Assembly: GCF_004135975.1 (NCBI RefSeq) | Contig: NZ_CP026538.1 | Location: 1,736,001 to 1,800,000, forward strand | Origin: Solidesulfovibrio carbinolicus | GTDB taxonomy: Bacteria > Desulfobacterota > Desulfovibrionia > Desulfovibrionales > Desulfovibrionaceae | Reading direction: 5' to 3' | DNA: 64,000 bases | Shown here: in pieces, positions 55,937-64,000 of the stretch | Layout: each line of letters starts with the position of its first letter | Position numbering within the stretch: the first letter of the stretch is position 1 | Notes under the pieces: model-generated | Told to the model about the DNA's origin: nothing | Database searches by the model: none | Seen by the model: the letters and a program-made list of their open reading frames with translations, nothing else | Made by a program: the position numbers and the translations under genes

Positions 55937-58900
55937 TTAGTAATTGTCCTGGAGGTCCGGCCGGTAGGGCAGGAGTTCGGGCGTGAGGAAAAGGGAAAGC
56001 GGCTGGCCGCCGTTATGGAGCAGTTCGACGGCAAAGGAGCCGGCCGGGGCCGGCAGGCCGGTGAAGGCGGACGTGTCCAGGACAGCCTCGATGCGCATGG
56101 GTGTGTCGTCTCGCGACCACAGTTGCACGCCCGGGCCGGAAAAATCGAAGCGCACGAAACCGTTGTGGATGGGCTTTGTGAAACGCAGGACGGAAATCCG
56201 GCGTACCATGAGGCCTTCCCAGTGGCCGCTGCGGTTGCTGGCCAGGGTATCGAGCGTTGTAAACTTCGCGCCGTCTTCGGAAAAGGCCACGGTCAGCCGG
56301 TTCTTGCCGGCCTTGTCGGCGAAGATGCGCGGGTAGGACAGGATGCGCAGTGCCGTGATGGGATAGGCCGAACTCAGCGGCACGGTCAGCGAACAGGGCG
56401 CGGCGTCGCGGCAGGCCAGGCAGTCCTCGTCGGCGTTTTTGCGGATGTTGTAGGCCAGGGGAAAGGCGGCCAGGGCTTCGGCTTCCCGGGCAAAGCTCGG
56501 CTCGAAGCGCAACACGCCGAGGCCCGAGCGCGTCAAGAGCAGCGTCGAGGGCGACGGAGCCAGGACGCCGATGTCCAGGCCGCGCCCGGCCACGGCGAGC
56601 TTTGGCCGGTTGAGCGCGCCCGTGAGCTTGAGGGAGGCGAATTCCGTCGGTGCGGCGTCATTTTCCAGGAGGCGTTCCGGTCGATCCGCGGCCAGAGGGA
56701 GGAAGGGCCGGGCCAGGGCCGGATCGTAGAGGACGTAGGCCGGCTTGCCGTCCGGTCCGGGGATGGCGAAAACCGGTTCGAGGCTGGGGTGTTCGGCCAG
56801 GAAGCCGGGCAGGGCGTCGGCCGGATTGGCCGGTCCCTGGGGGATGCCCGGCCGGGTCGGGAAGGCGTAGAGCGCGGCGTCCAGACGGGTCTGTCCGGGC
56901 CTCCAGGCCGCCAGGGCGTTGTTGGCGGCCACGCGCTCCAAAGCACTTTGGGCCGGATCGGCGTTGGCCGGGCGGCCGGTCAGGGTGGCGGCCAGTTCCA
57001 GGCCGTTGACCTCAATGACGCCGGGATTGGCCACCGGGCCGTAGTCGATGCGAAGGCGCAGGGTTGACGCGCCGGTAATGGCCTGGGACAGGGGATAGTC
57101 GCGGTGGATGAAACGGCGTTTTTCGTAGTTGGGCGCAACGAGCTTGCCGTCGGGCCCGAGGAAAGCGTCGCCGGTCAGGGTCTCCAGGGGGACCAAGGGG
57201 CCGTCGCCGACGGCCAGGGCGATGGTCACCCGGGAATCGGACGGGATGCCCTCCAGGAAAATGGCCGAGAAGTCGAGGGACAGCCGGCCGGCGGCGTAGG
57301 CCGTGCCCGGGGCGGCGACGAAACGGTAGAGGACGTGGCCCGGGCGCTCGTAATCGTAGTGGGTGAGCGTGTGGTAGCGGCTTTCCGGGGCGATGTTGTC
57401 GGCTTCCTCGCAATCGGCGTAAAAGCGGTAGTCGTCGAATGTGTCGGCATAGACGGCGTTTCCGGCCGCGTCCGGGAAAAGCACCACCGGGGCGGCGCTC
57501 ACAAGCCCCAGACGGTAGACGGCGGAATCCATGAACCGGGCGACCTTGTGCATGGGAAAGGGTTTCATGGCCGGATTCAAGTCGCTCTGGATGACGTGGT
57601 AGGCCCGCTTGTAGCCCTTGGGCTGATACTGGGCCAGGGTCTTGTAGACGCTGGGCAGGTACCAGTTGGTAATGAGCTTGGGGTTCCTGTTGCTTTGCAG
57701 AAAAAGATAGTCGACGTTGTTCTTGTTCCAGGCCAGATAGTCGGCCAGTTCCTTGTTGTATGACGTCTCGCGGCGGTAATAGGACGGCAGGGTGGAGAGA
57801 TCCATGGCGCAAAGGAGCAGACAGCAGCCGAGACCGGCCAGGGGCAGGGTCAGGGCGCGCCGTGACGGCGTAAGGCCGACATAATCGGCGATCCTGTTCA
57901 GGCCGGCGTCCAGGCCAAGCCCGGCCAGGGCGAGCAGAGCGAAAAAGGCGTTGAACACGTAGCGCGAGCTGATTTCGAGCTGGGTGCCGGCCAGCAGAAA
58001 GGCGGCCACGGGCATAAACGCAAAAAAGGCCAGTAAGACGAGGCCCGGCCGCAGGCGGGGTTTGGCCAAGGCAACGCCCAGCCCGCCAAGACTGGCGAGC
58101 GCTAGAGGCAGCCAGGGCAAGCCCCGCTTGGGCGCGGCATAGGCGAAGAATTCGGTCAACACGCTGACGACAAACCCCTCCGGGATGCCCGGGGATTTTT
58201 CCTGGCGCAGCAAGGCGAAGATGTTGCGGTAGGCCGGCAGCCAGGGCAGGAAGCACAGCCCGACCACGCCCACGCAGGCGGCCAGGGCCAGCCCTTTGTG
58301 GAGGGCCCGGCGCGGGGTCAGCTCGCGGGAAACGAGGCCTCGCAGGAGATAATAGGCGGTGAAAAGCCCCTGCGCACCGATGTTGGTGGTGCCCATGGAC
58401 GAACTGTAGCACATAGCCGTGGTGGCGGCGGCGTAGGCGACGTAGTTGGCCAGCCCTCCCCGATTAAGGGCGCGGTAAAGCGTCCACAGCGACAGCAGGC
58501 CCAGCAGCGTAAAGAGGCTGTAGGGGCGAAGTTCCCGCGAATAGTGGATGTGGTAGACGCAAAAGGTGGTCAGGGCGGCGGCGAAAAGGCCCGCCCGGCG
58601 GGTGAAGAGTTCGCCGACAAAGCCGTACATCACGGCCACGGTGGCCGTGCCGGCCACGACGCTGATGCCGCGCAGAGCCGTGTCGTCGTGGGTGACGGTC
58701 AGCACGGCCCGGGTGATCAGGTGGTAGAGCGGCGGAAAAAACTCGCCCCCGAAATCCGATGGGCCGATGACGGAGAGGGTATGGAGCATCCGTTTGACCG
58801 GCAGCAGGGCCGTGCCAAGAGTAATGAACTCGTCCCACCACAAGGACGGATCGCCCAGATGGAGCAGGCGCAGGCAAACGGCCGCGACCAGCAGGACGGC

Positions 58901-58984
58901 CAGAAGGAGCCAATACAGGCGGCGGTTGTCAGTAGTCGGCATGGAGGATGGTTCCCGGACCCCGTGGTGCGGGGTCAAGGCCAT
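55937..58984 (-). CDS. Large GT39/PMT-like membrane glycosyltransferase
   Basis: 1015 residues. About 10-12 N-terminal helices with DPSLWWDEFITL, the conserved Asp-Glu of the PMT/ArnT (GT-C) fold, then a long C-terminal extracytoplasmic part (about 430-1015) of mostly beta-rich, unrecognised sequence. Would glycosylate using a polyprenyl-phosphate sugar. Starts directly after the mnmA stop (TAAATG); an internal ATG 14 codons later (58942) is equally possible. Confidence 0.8.
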   Translation of the reverse strand: MALTPHHGVREPSSMPTTDNRRLYWLLLAVLLVAAVCLRLLHLGDPSLWWDEFITLGTALLPVKRMLHTLSVIGPSDFGGEFFPPLYHLITRAVLTVTHDDTALRGISVVAGTATVAVMYGFVGELFTRRAGLFAAALTTFCVYHIHYSRELRPYSLFTLLGLLSLWTLYRALNRGGLANYVAYAAATTAMCYSSSMGTTNIGAQGLFTAYYLLRGLVSRELTPRRALHKGLALAACVGVVGLCFLPWLPAYRNIFALLRQEKSPGIPEGFVVSVLTEFFAYAAPKRGLPWLPLALASLGGLGVALAKPRLRPGLVLLAFFAFMPVAAFLLAGTQLEISSRYVFNAFFALLALAGLGLDAGLNRIADYVGLTPSRRALTLPLAGLGCCLLLCAMDLSTLPSYYRRETSYNKELADYLAWNKNNVDYLFLQSNRNPKLITNWYLPSVYKTLAQYQPKGYKRAYHVIQSDLNPAMKPFPMHKVARFMDSAVYRLGLVSAAPVVLFPDAAGNAVYADTFDDYRFYADCEEADNIAPESRYHTLTHYDYERPGHVLYRFVAAPGTAYAAGRLSLDFSAIFLEGIPSDSRVTIALAVGDGPLVPLETLTGDAFLGPDGKLVAPNYEKRRFIHRDYPLSQAITGASTLRLRIDYGPVANPGVIEVNGLELAATLTGRPANADPAQSALERVAANNALAAWRPGQTRLDAALYAFPTRPGIPQGPANPADALPGFLAEHPSLEPVFAIPGPDGKPAYVLYDPALARPFLPLAADRPERLLENDAAPTEFASLKLTGALNRPKLAVAGRGLDIGVLAPSPSTLLLTRSGLGVLRFEPSFAREAEALAAFPLAYNIRKNADEDCLACRDAAPCSLTVPLSSAYPITALRILSYPRIFADKAGKNRLTVAFSEDGAKFTTLDTLASNRSGHWEGLMVRRISVLRFTKPIHNGFVRFDFSGPGVQLWSRDDTPMRIEAVLDTSAFTGLPAPAGSFAVELLHNGGQPLSLFLTPELLPYRPDLQDNY

Positions 58985-60055
58985 TTAGCCAAGGTTTTCC
59001 GGGATGACAAGGCCGGGGGCGGCAATGATCTCGCCGCCGGCCAACACCCGGCCGTGGGCGTCGTAGAGGACGGCCACCTGTCCCGGGGTCGGGCGGGCGA
59101 CGGGTTCGGCAAAAATGATGTCGAGGCCGCCGTCAGCCGTCAGCCGAGCCGCGGCCGGCCGAGGCTTCATGCGGTAGCAGGTCTGGGCCAGGACGGCTTC
59201 GGGCCAGTGCTCCGGCGGCACGAGGCAATTGGCCGGGCCGGTGCGGCAGAGCGTCGCGGCCAGCGCGGCCTTGACGCCGACAATAAGCGCGTTGGCGACC
59301 GGATCCTTGTCGATGACGTAGAGCGGTTCGCTGTAGGCGATGCCCAGGCCCTTGCGTTGGCCGATGGTGTGCCGCCAGAGCCCCTGATGGGTGCCCAGGC
59401 GCTTGCCGTCGGCCAGGACGATGGGGCCGGGGCCGGACAGGGGGAAGCCCTGATCCTTCAGAAACGCGCGGTAGTCGTCGCCGGGAACGAAGCAGATTTC
59501 GCGGGATTCGCTGGGCAGCGGCGGGGTCAGTCCAAGGGCGGCCAGGGCGGCCGGGTGTTCGGCCTTGTGCCGGCCGGCCAGGGGAAAGACGGCCCGGGCC
59601 AGGGCATGTTGCGGCACGAGGCTCAAAAAATAGCTCTGGTCGCGGCTGTCGTCCGCGCCGCGAAAAAGGGCCGGCCCGGTCGGCGTCTGTTTGATGCGGG
59701 CGAAGTGGCCGGTGGCGATGGCCTCGGCTCCCTGGGCCAGGGCGGCGTCCAGGAGCAGGCCGAACTTCATGTCACGGTTGCAGGCGGCGCAAGGGTTGGG
59801 CGTGCGCCCGGCGGCGTAGGCGGCGGCAAAGGGATCGATGACCCGGTCGCGAAACTCCCGCGACAGATCGACGGCGGCAAAGGGTATGCCAAGGGCGCGG
59901 CACTGGGCGTCGATGGCCTCGGCCAGGGCCAAGGCCTTGTCGCCCGGCGGCAGGAAATGGGCGTGCAGGGCGGCGACGTCGTGGCCGGCGGCGCGCAGGA
60001 GACCCAGGGCGAGCAGGCTGTCCGACCCGCCGGAAACGGCGACGGCTATGCGCAT
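58985..60055 (-). CDS. mnmA: tRNA-specific 2-thiouridylase
   Basis: 356-residue enzyme that makes 2-thiouridine at wobble 34. PP-loop with SGGSDS (usually SGGVDS), catalytic C89 in NPCAACNRD and the partner cysteine C188 in SREICFVPGDD; DSRDQSYFL region present. Sulfur would come from a desulfurase such as NifS. Followed immediately by the GT39-like gene. Confidence 0.93.
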   Translation of the reverse strand: MRIAVAVSGGSDSLLALGLLRAAGHDVAALHAHFLPPGDKALALAEAIDAQCRALGIPFAAVDLSREFRDRVIDPFAAAYAAGRTPNPCAACNRDMKFGLLLDAALAQGAEAIATGHFARIKQTPTGPALFRGADDSRDQSYFLSLVPQHALARAVFPLAGRHKAEHPAALAALGLTPPLPSESREICFVPGDDYRAFLKDQGFPLSGPGPIVLADGKRLGTHQGLWRHTIGQRKGLGIAYSEPLYVIDKDPVANALIVGVKAALAATLCRTGPANCLVPPEHWPEAVLAQTCYRMKPRPAAARLTADGGLDIIFAEPVARPTPGQVAVLYDAHGRVLAGGEIIAAPGLVIPENLG

Positions 60056-60084
60056 GGGGTGATGGATGGTTGGGGGATGATCAG

Positions 60085-60215
60085 GGGGGAAGCCTCCGGC
60101 GGCCAAAGGGCTGCCGCCCTTTGGAATCCCATCTCTTCTTTACCGACGCCGTGGCCCCTGGCCACCCAGGTGGGGTTTCCAAAGGGGCTCAGCCCCTTTG
60201 GCCGCCGGAGGCATT
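60085..60215. terminator. Inverted pair of type-A palindromes
   Basis: GCCTCCGGCGGCCAAAGGG-CTGC-CGCCCTTTGGAA on the left and TTTCCAAAGGGGCTCAGCCC-CTTTGGCCGCCGGAGGC on the right, facing each other around about 45 bases. The pair can form one large stem or two separate ones and sits between gatA and mnmA. Confidence 0.75.
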
Positions 60216-60236
60216 CTTCATCTTCTTCCGCTTCTT

Positions 60237-61703
<1,467 letters not shown>

Positions 61704-61791
61704 GGAAAAACCCTTCAAGGCCGCCGCCGGGCCGTCAAGGCCGGGCTGGCTGGCGTCGCGTGATATGTGGAGGGGCGAAGCCGCCCCGCGC

Positions 61792-62076
61792 CTACACGAT
61801 CTTGGGGACGATGAAGAACTGGCCGTCGGTGGCCGGGGCGTTGGCCAGGATCTGGTCGCGGGAACAGGCCTTGGCCGCCACGTCGTCCCGCATGGGCGTT
61901 TCGTGGGTCACCGGGCTGTACAGCGGTTCCACGCCGGCCGTGTCCACCGACCCCAGCGTTTCCATGTAGGCCAGGATGCCGTCCATCTGGCCGGCGAAAC
62001 GTTCGAGCTTGTCGTCGTCCAGGCGCAGCCGCGCCAGCTTGGCCACCTTGGCCGCGTCTTCGGAAGAGATGTGCAT
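61792..62076 (-). CDS. gatC: Glu-tRNA(Gln) amidotransferase subunit C
   Basis: 94 residues that stabilise GatA. Typical [17 protein letters not shown] start, a [15 protein letters not shown] helix and the VSPL-like/ TPMRDD C-terminal segment. Upstream partner of gatA; 7 bases separate it from the lipoprotein gene. Confidence 0.94.
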   Translation of the reverse strand: MHISSEDAAKVAKLARLRLDDDKLERFAGQMDGILAYMETLGSVDTAGVEPLYSPVTHETPMRDDVAAKACSRDQILANAPATDGQFFIVPKIV

Positions 62077-62083
62077 GACGTCG

Positions 62084-63562
62084 TTATCCTTGGGGTTGGG
62101 AAATCGAAATCGCCTGGCGATGGGCTGGGACCGGCGCGGCCGGTGCGGGCTGGGCCGGGACGGGCTGGCTCGGCTGGGCCGGAACGCCGGGCTGGCCGGG
62201 CGCGGTCGGAGCCTGCCCCGGAACCGGCTGGACCGGCGAATAGGACTGCTCGTTTTCCGGGGCCGGATTCTCCAGCGCCTTTTGCCGGATGGCGTTTAAG
62301 CGCTGGCGGAAGCCTTCGGGATCAAGCAGCACCGGGCCGGTGACCGAGGGCCTAAAGAGATACATGGCCACATGGGCCTTGCCGTCGGGGCCGTAGGACA
62401 GCGGGGCCATGCTGAAGTCCAGGCCGTTGACGGCCTGGGCCAGCCGGGCGCTGACGTCCTGGGGCGGCAGGCCCTGGGGCAGGCGGCCCAGACGCGCGGC
62501 CATGCGGGCAAAATCGAAGCCCACGGCCTCCCACATGTCAGGATGTTCCACGCCCTGGGCGCGCATGGCGGCCACGAGCTGCTGGGTGGCCTGGCCCTGG
62601 TTTTCCGGCCACCAGGCTCCGGGGCACACGGCCAGACGGTAGTTTTGGATGTTTATTTGCGCCTTGGTGGCGGCGGCCCGATACAGGGCCTCGGTCCACA
62701 GCTGCGGCCCGAGGATCAGCAGATCCTCGACCCGGTTTTTGAAAAAGGAAGGCAGCACTTTGTCGGCCCTGGCCCATTCGTCGGGCAAAAACACCGCGCC
62801 AAAGCCCGGGCGGCCGCCGCTGGTGTGCACCATGTCGGCCACGGCGGTTTCCCAGCTAGCCGGGTCCTGGGGATTGTAGACGCCGGTGGCGGTGATCTGC
62901 GCGCCGATCTTGGAAGCGGCCAGGGCAAAGGCGTCGCCCATGGTCTGGCCGTAGCGGTCGCCGGGACGCAACACGGCAAACTGGTTGATGCCGTAGTCGC
63001 CGCCTGCCAGCCGCAACAGGGCGTCGATCTCGTCCTCGGCGCTGGGGAAAAAGCGCCAGGCGTCCACGCCTTCCCGGGCTTCATTGAGCGAGGGCATGAA
63101 GGCCACAAACACGCGGGTCGGCAACATGCCGGCGGTTTCGAGTTCCTTGAGCGTCAGCCGGTGCATGGGGCCGCCGACCACCGTGACCTCGGGGGGCAGG
63201 TTGCGCACGGCGTCGAGCCAGCCCGGCTGGGTGGCGTCGATGACGTGGACATCCAGGGGCGTGCCGGCTTTTTCCAGCTGCTCCTGAGCGGCCTTGACGC
63301 CCTTTTGCACCCGGCCGCCGAATTCCCGAAACGGGCCGCCAAGGGGCAGCAGCATGGCGATGGAATTGGCGAAAGCCGGCTTGGGCGGCGGCGTCGGCTC
63401 GGGCTGGACCACAGGCGGCGGAGGCGGCGTCGGCGCGGGAGCCGGCTGGGAAGAACCGAAAAAGCTCCCGGCGCAACCGGCGAGCGAAGCGGCGAGGAAA
63501 CAGGCGACAAGCCCGGCCACCAGGCGCGGGGCGAAGAAGCGATGCGTGGTCGTGACGTTCAT
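62084..63562 (-). CDS. Periplasmic-binding-fold lipoprotein (penicillin-binding protein activator-like)
   Basis: 492 residues. Lipobox LAGC (about residue 28), Pro-rich linker, then a type I periplasmic-binding fold starting [16 protein letters not shown], as in LpoA-like PBP activators and amino-acid-binding receptors. The C-terminal 60 residues are Pro/Gln/Ala-rich low complexity. No transporter genes nearby, so a cell-wall role is possible. Confidence 0.78.
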   Translation of the reverse strand: MNVTTTHRFFAPRLVAGLVACFLAASLAGCAGSFFGSSQPAPAPTPPPPPVVQPEPTPPPKPAFANSIAMLLPLGGPFREFGGRVQKGVKAAQEQLEKAGTPLDVHVIDATQPGWLDAVRNLPPEVTVVGGPMHRLTLKELETAGMLPTRVFVAFMPSLNEAREGVDAWRFFPSAEDEIDALLRLAGGDYGINQFAVLRPGDRYGQTMGDAFALAASKIGAQITATGVYNPQDPASWETAVADMVHTSGGRPGFGAVFLPDEWARADKVLPSFFKNRVEDLLILGPQLWTEALYRAAATKAQINIQNYRLAVCPGAWWPENQGQATQQLVAAMRAQGVEHPDMWEAVGFDFARMAARLGRLPQGLPPQDVSARLAQAVNGLDFSMAPLSYGPDGKAHVAMYLFRPSVTGPVLLDPEGFRQRLNAIRQKALENPAPENEQSYSPVQPVPGQAPTAPGQPGVPAQPSQPVPAQPAPAAPVPAHRQAISISQPQG

Positions 63563-63612
63563 TGGGCGAACCGGGGTTTGGCGGCCGGGCCGCCGTGGCG
63601 TGAGGGCACAAA

Positions 63613-63648
63613 AAAAGCCCGACCCGTCCGGGGACGGGTCAGGCTTTT
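63613..63648. terminator. dnaK terminator
   Basis: AAAAGCCCGACCCGTC and GACGGGTCAGGCTTTT form a strong stem with T-run on the minus strand, just past the dnaK stop. Confidence 0.85.
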
Positions 63649-63695
63649 CGATACGCGCAATGGCCGGCGAAGGCAAGCCCGCGCGGGACTGGTCG

Positions 63696-64000
63696 TTATT
63701 TCACTTCGGTGTAGTCGGCGTCGACCACGTCGTCGTCGCCGCCGGCCTTGGCTCCCGGCTGTCCGCCGGCCGCGCCGGCCTGGGGACCGCCGGGCTGTCC
63801 GCCCTCTTCGGCCTTTTGCTGGTAGAGCTTTTCCGCCAGCTTGTGCGAGGCCTGGGACAGGTCGTCGGTGGCGCGCTTGATGGCGTCGGCGTCCTCGCCC
63901 TTGAGCGTTTCCTTGACGTTGTTGAGCTTGGCCTCGATCTCGCCCCGGGTGACGCCGTCGATCTTCTCGCCGAGTTCCGCCAGGGACTTCTCGGTGGTGT
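63696..64000 (-). CDS. dnaK: Chaperone DnaK, C-terminal part (runs off the window)
   Basis: The last 101 codons: C-terminal helical lid (EIEAKLNNVKETLKGEDADAI) then a Gly/Gln/Pro-rich linker and the conserved DDVVDADYTEVK end of DnaK. The 5' part lies beyond the window. Confidence 0.95.
   Translation of the reverse strand, partial: TTEKSLAELGEKIDGVTRGEIEAKLNNVKETLKGEDADAIKRATDDLSQASHKLAEKLYQQKAEEGGQPGGPQAGAAGGQPGAKAGGDDDVVDADYTEVK

Overview
The window is a GC-rich stretch of bacterial chromosome with about 60 protein genes and no rRNA or tRNA that I could recognise. Several things point to an anaerobic, motile, sulfate-reducing deltaproteobacterium of the Desulfovibrionaceae (Desulfovibrio/Solidesulfovibrio type): two large chemoreceptors, NifU/NifS-type Fe-S assembly, an oxygen-independent QueH, many Fe-S and radical-SAM proteins, an encapsulin nanocompartment with ferritin-like cargo, an APS-kinase-like enzyme, and the high G+C content with frequent G/C-rich intergenic palindromes. 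The genus is an inference from gene content.

Layout. 1-4.2 kb: two methyl-accepting chemotaxis proteins (the first cut by the window edge) and a tiny membrane protein. 4.3-10.7 kb: uvrA, a U32-like Fe-S protein, the overlapping queuosine-precursor genes queD-queE-queC, and divergent queF. 10.8-13.5 kb: an envelope phosphatase operon (PAP2 acid phosphatase, cysteine-phytase-like phosphatase, YihY). 13.7-20 kb: a small hypothetical, a lactonase-like metallo-hydrolase, an acyltransferase, an SGNH esterase, murJ and mutM. 20-30.3 kb: ChaN-PDZ lipoprotein, a PaaK-like ligase, a hybrid histidine kinase, tRNA methyltransferase, a radical SAM protein, RNase G, queH, cbiB and a cold-shock gene. 30.4-33.9 kb: proC, ndk, a DUF190-CBS protein and the fluoride channel crcB. 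34.1-39.2 kb: nifU-nifS, cysK-cysE, a small lipoprotein and a molbindin. 39.6-44.6 kb: encapsulin and its ferritin-like cargo, two TPM-domain proteins, lemA, a PHP phosphoesterase, a DUF151 nuclease and miaB. 46.4-50 kb: an interrupted SGNH-radical SAM fusion and fumC. 50-64 kb: DUF1848, dsdA, a kinase pair with a flippase and a large GT39-like enzyme, mnmA, gatA, gatC, a periplasmic-binding-fold lipoprotein and the 3' end of dnaK.

Recurring themes are tRNA modification and aminoacylation (queC/D/E/F/H, trmI, miaB, mnmA, gatCA), Fe-S and sulfur metabolism (nifUS, cysKE, the APS-kinase-like gene) and the cell envelope (murJ, Wzx-like flippase, GT39-like enzyme, acyltransferase, esterases).

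The most unusual content is between the genes. A roughly 95-105 bp element with a conserved predicted fold (outer stem plus two hairpins) occurs three times in the same orientation. Two composite palindromic elements containing a 132-bp near-identical core lie in inverted orientation on either side of crcB-nifU-nifS. At least a dozen smaller G/C palindromes with interchangeable cores sit at gene ends. The main coding oddity is a fusion of an SGNH hydrolase with a radical SAM/SPASM domain, split by an in-frame TAG exactly where a tyrosine would be expected.
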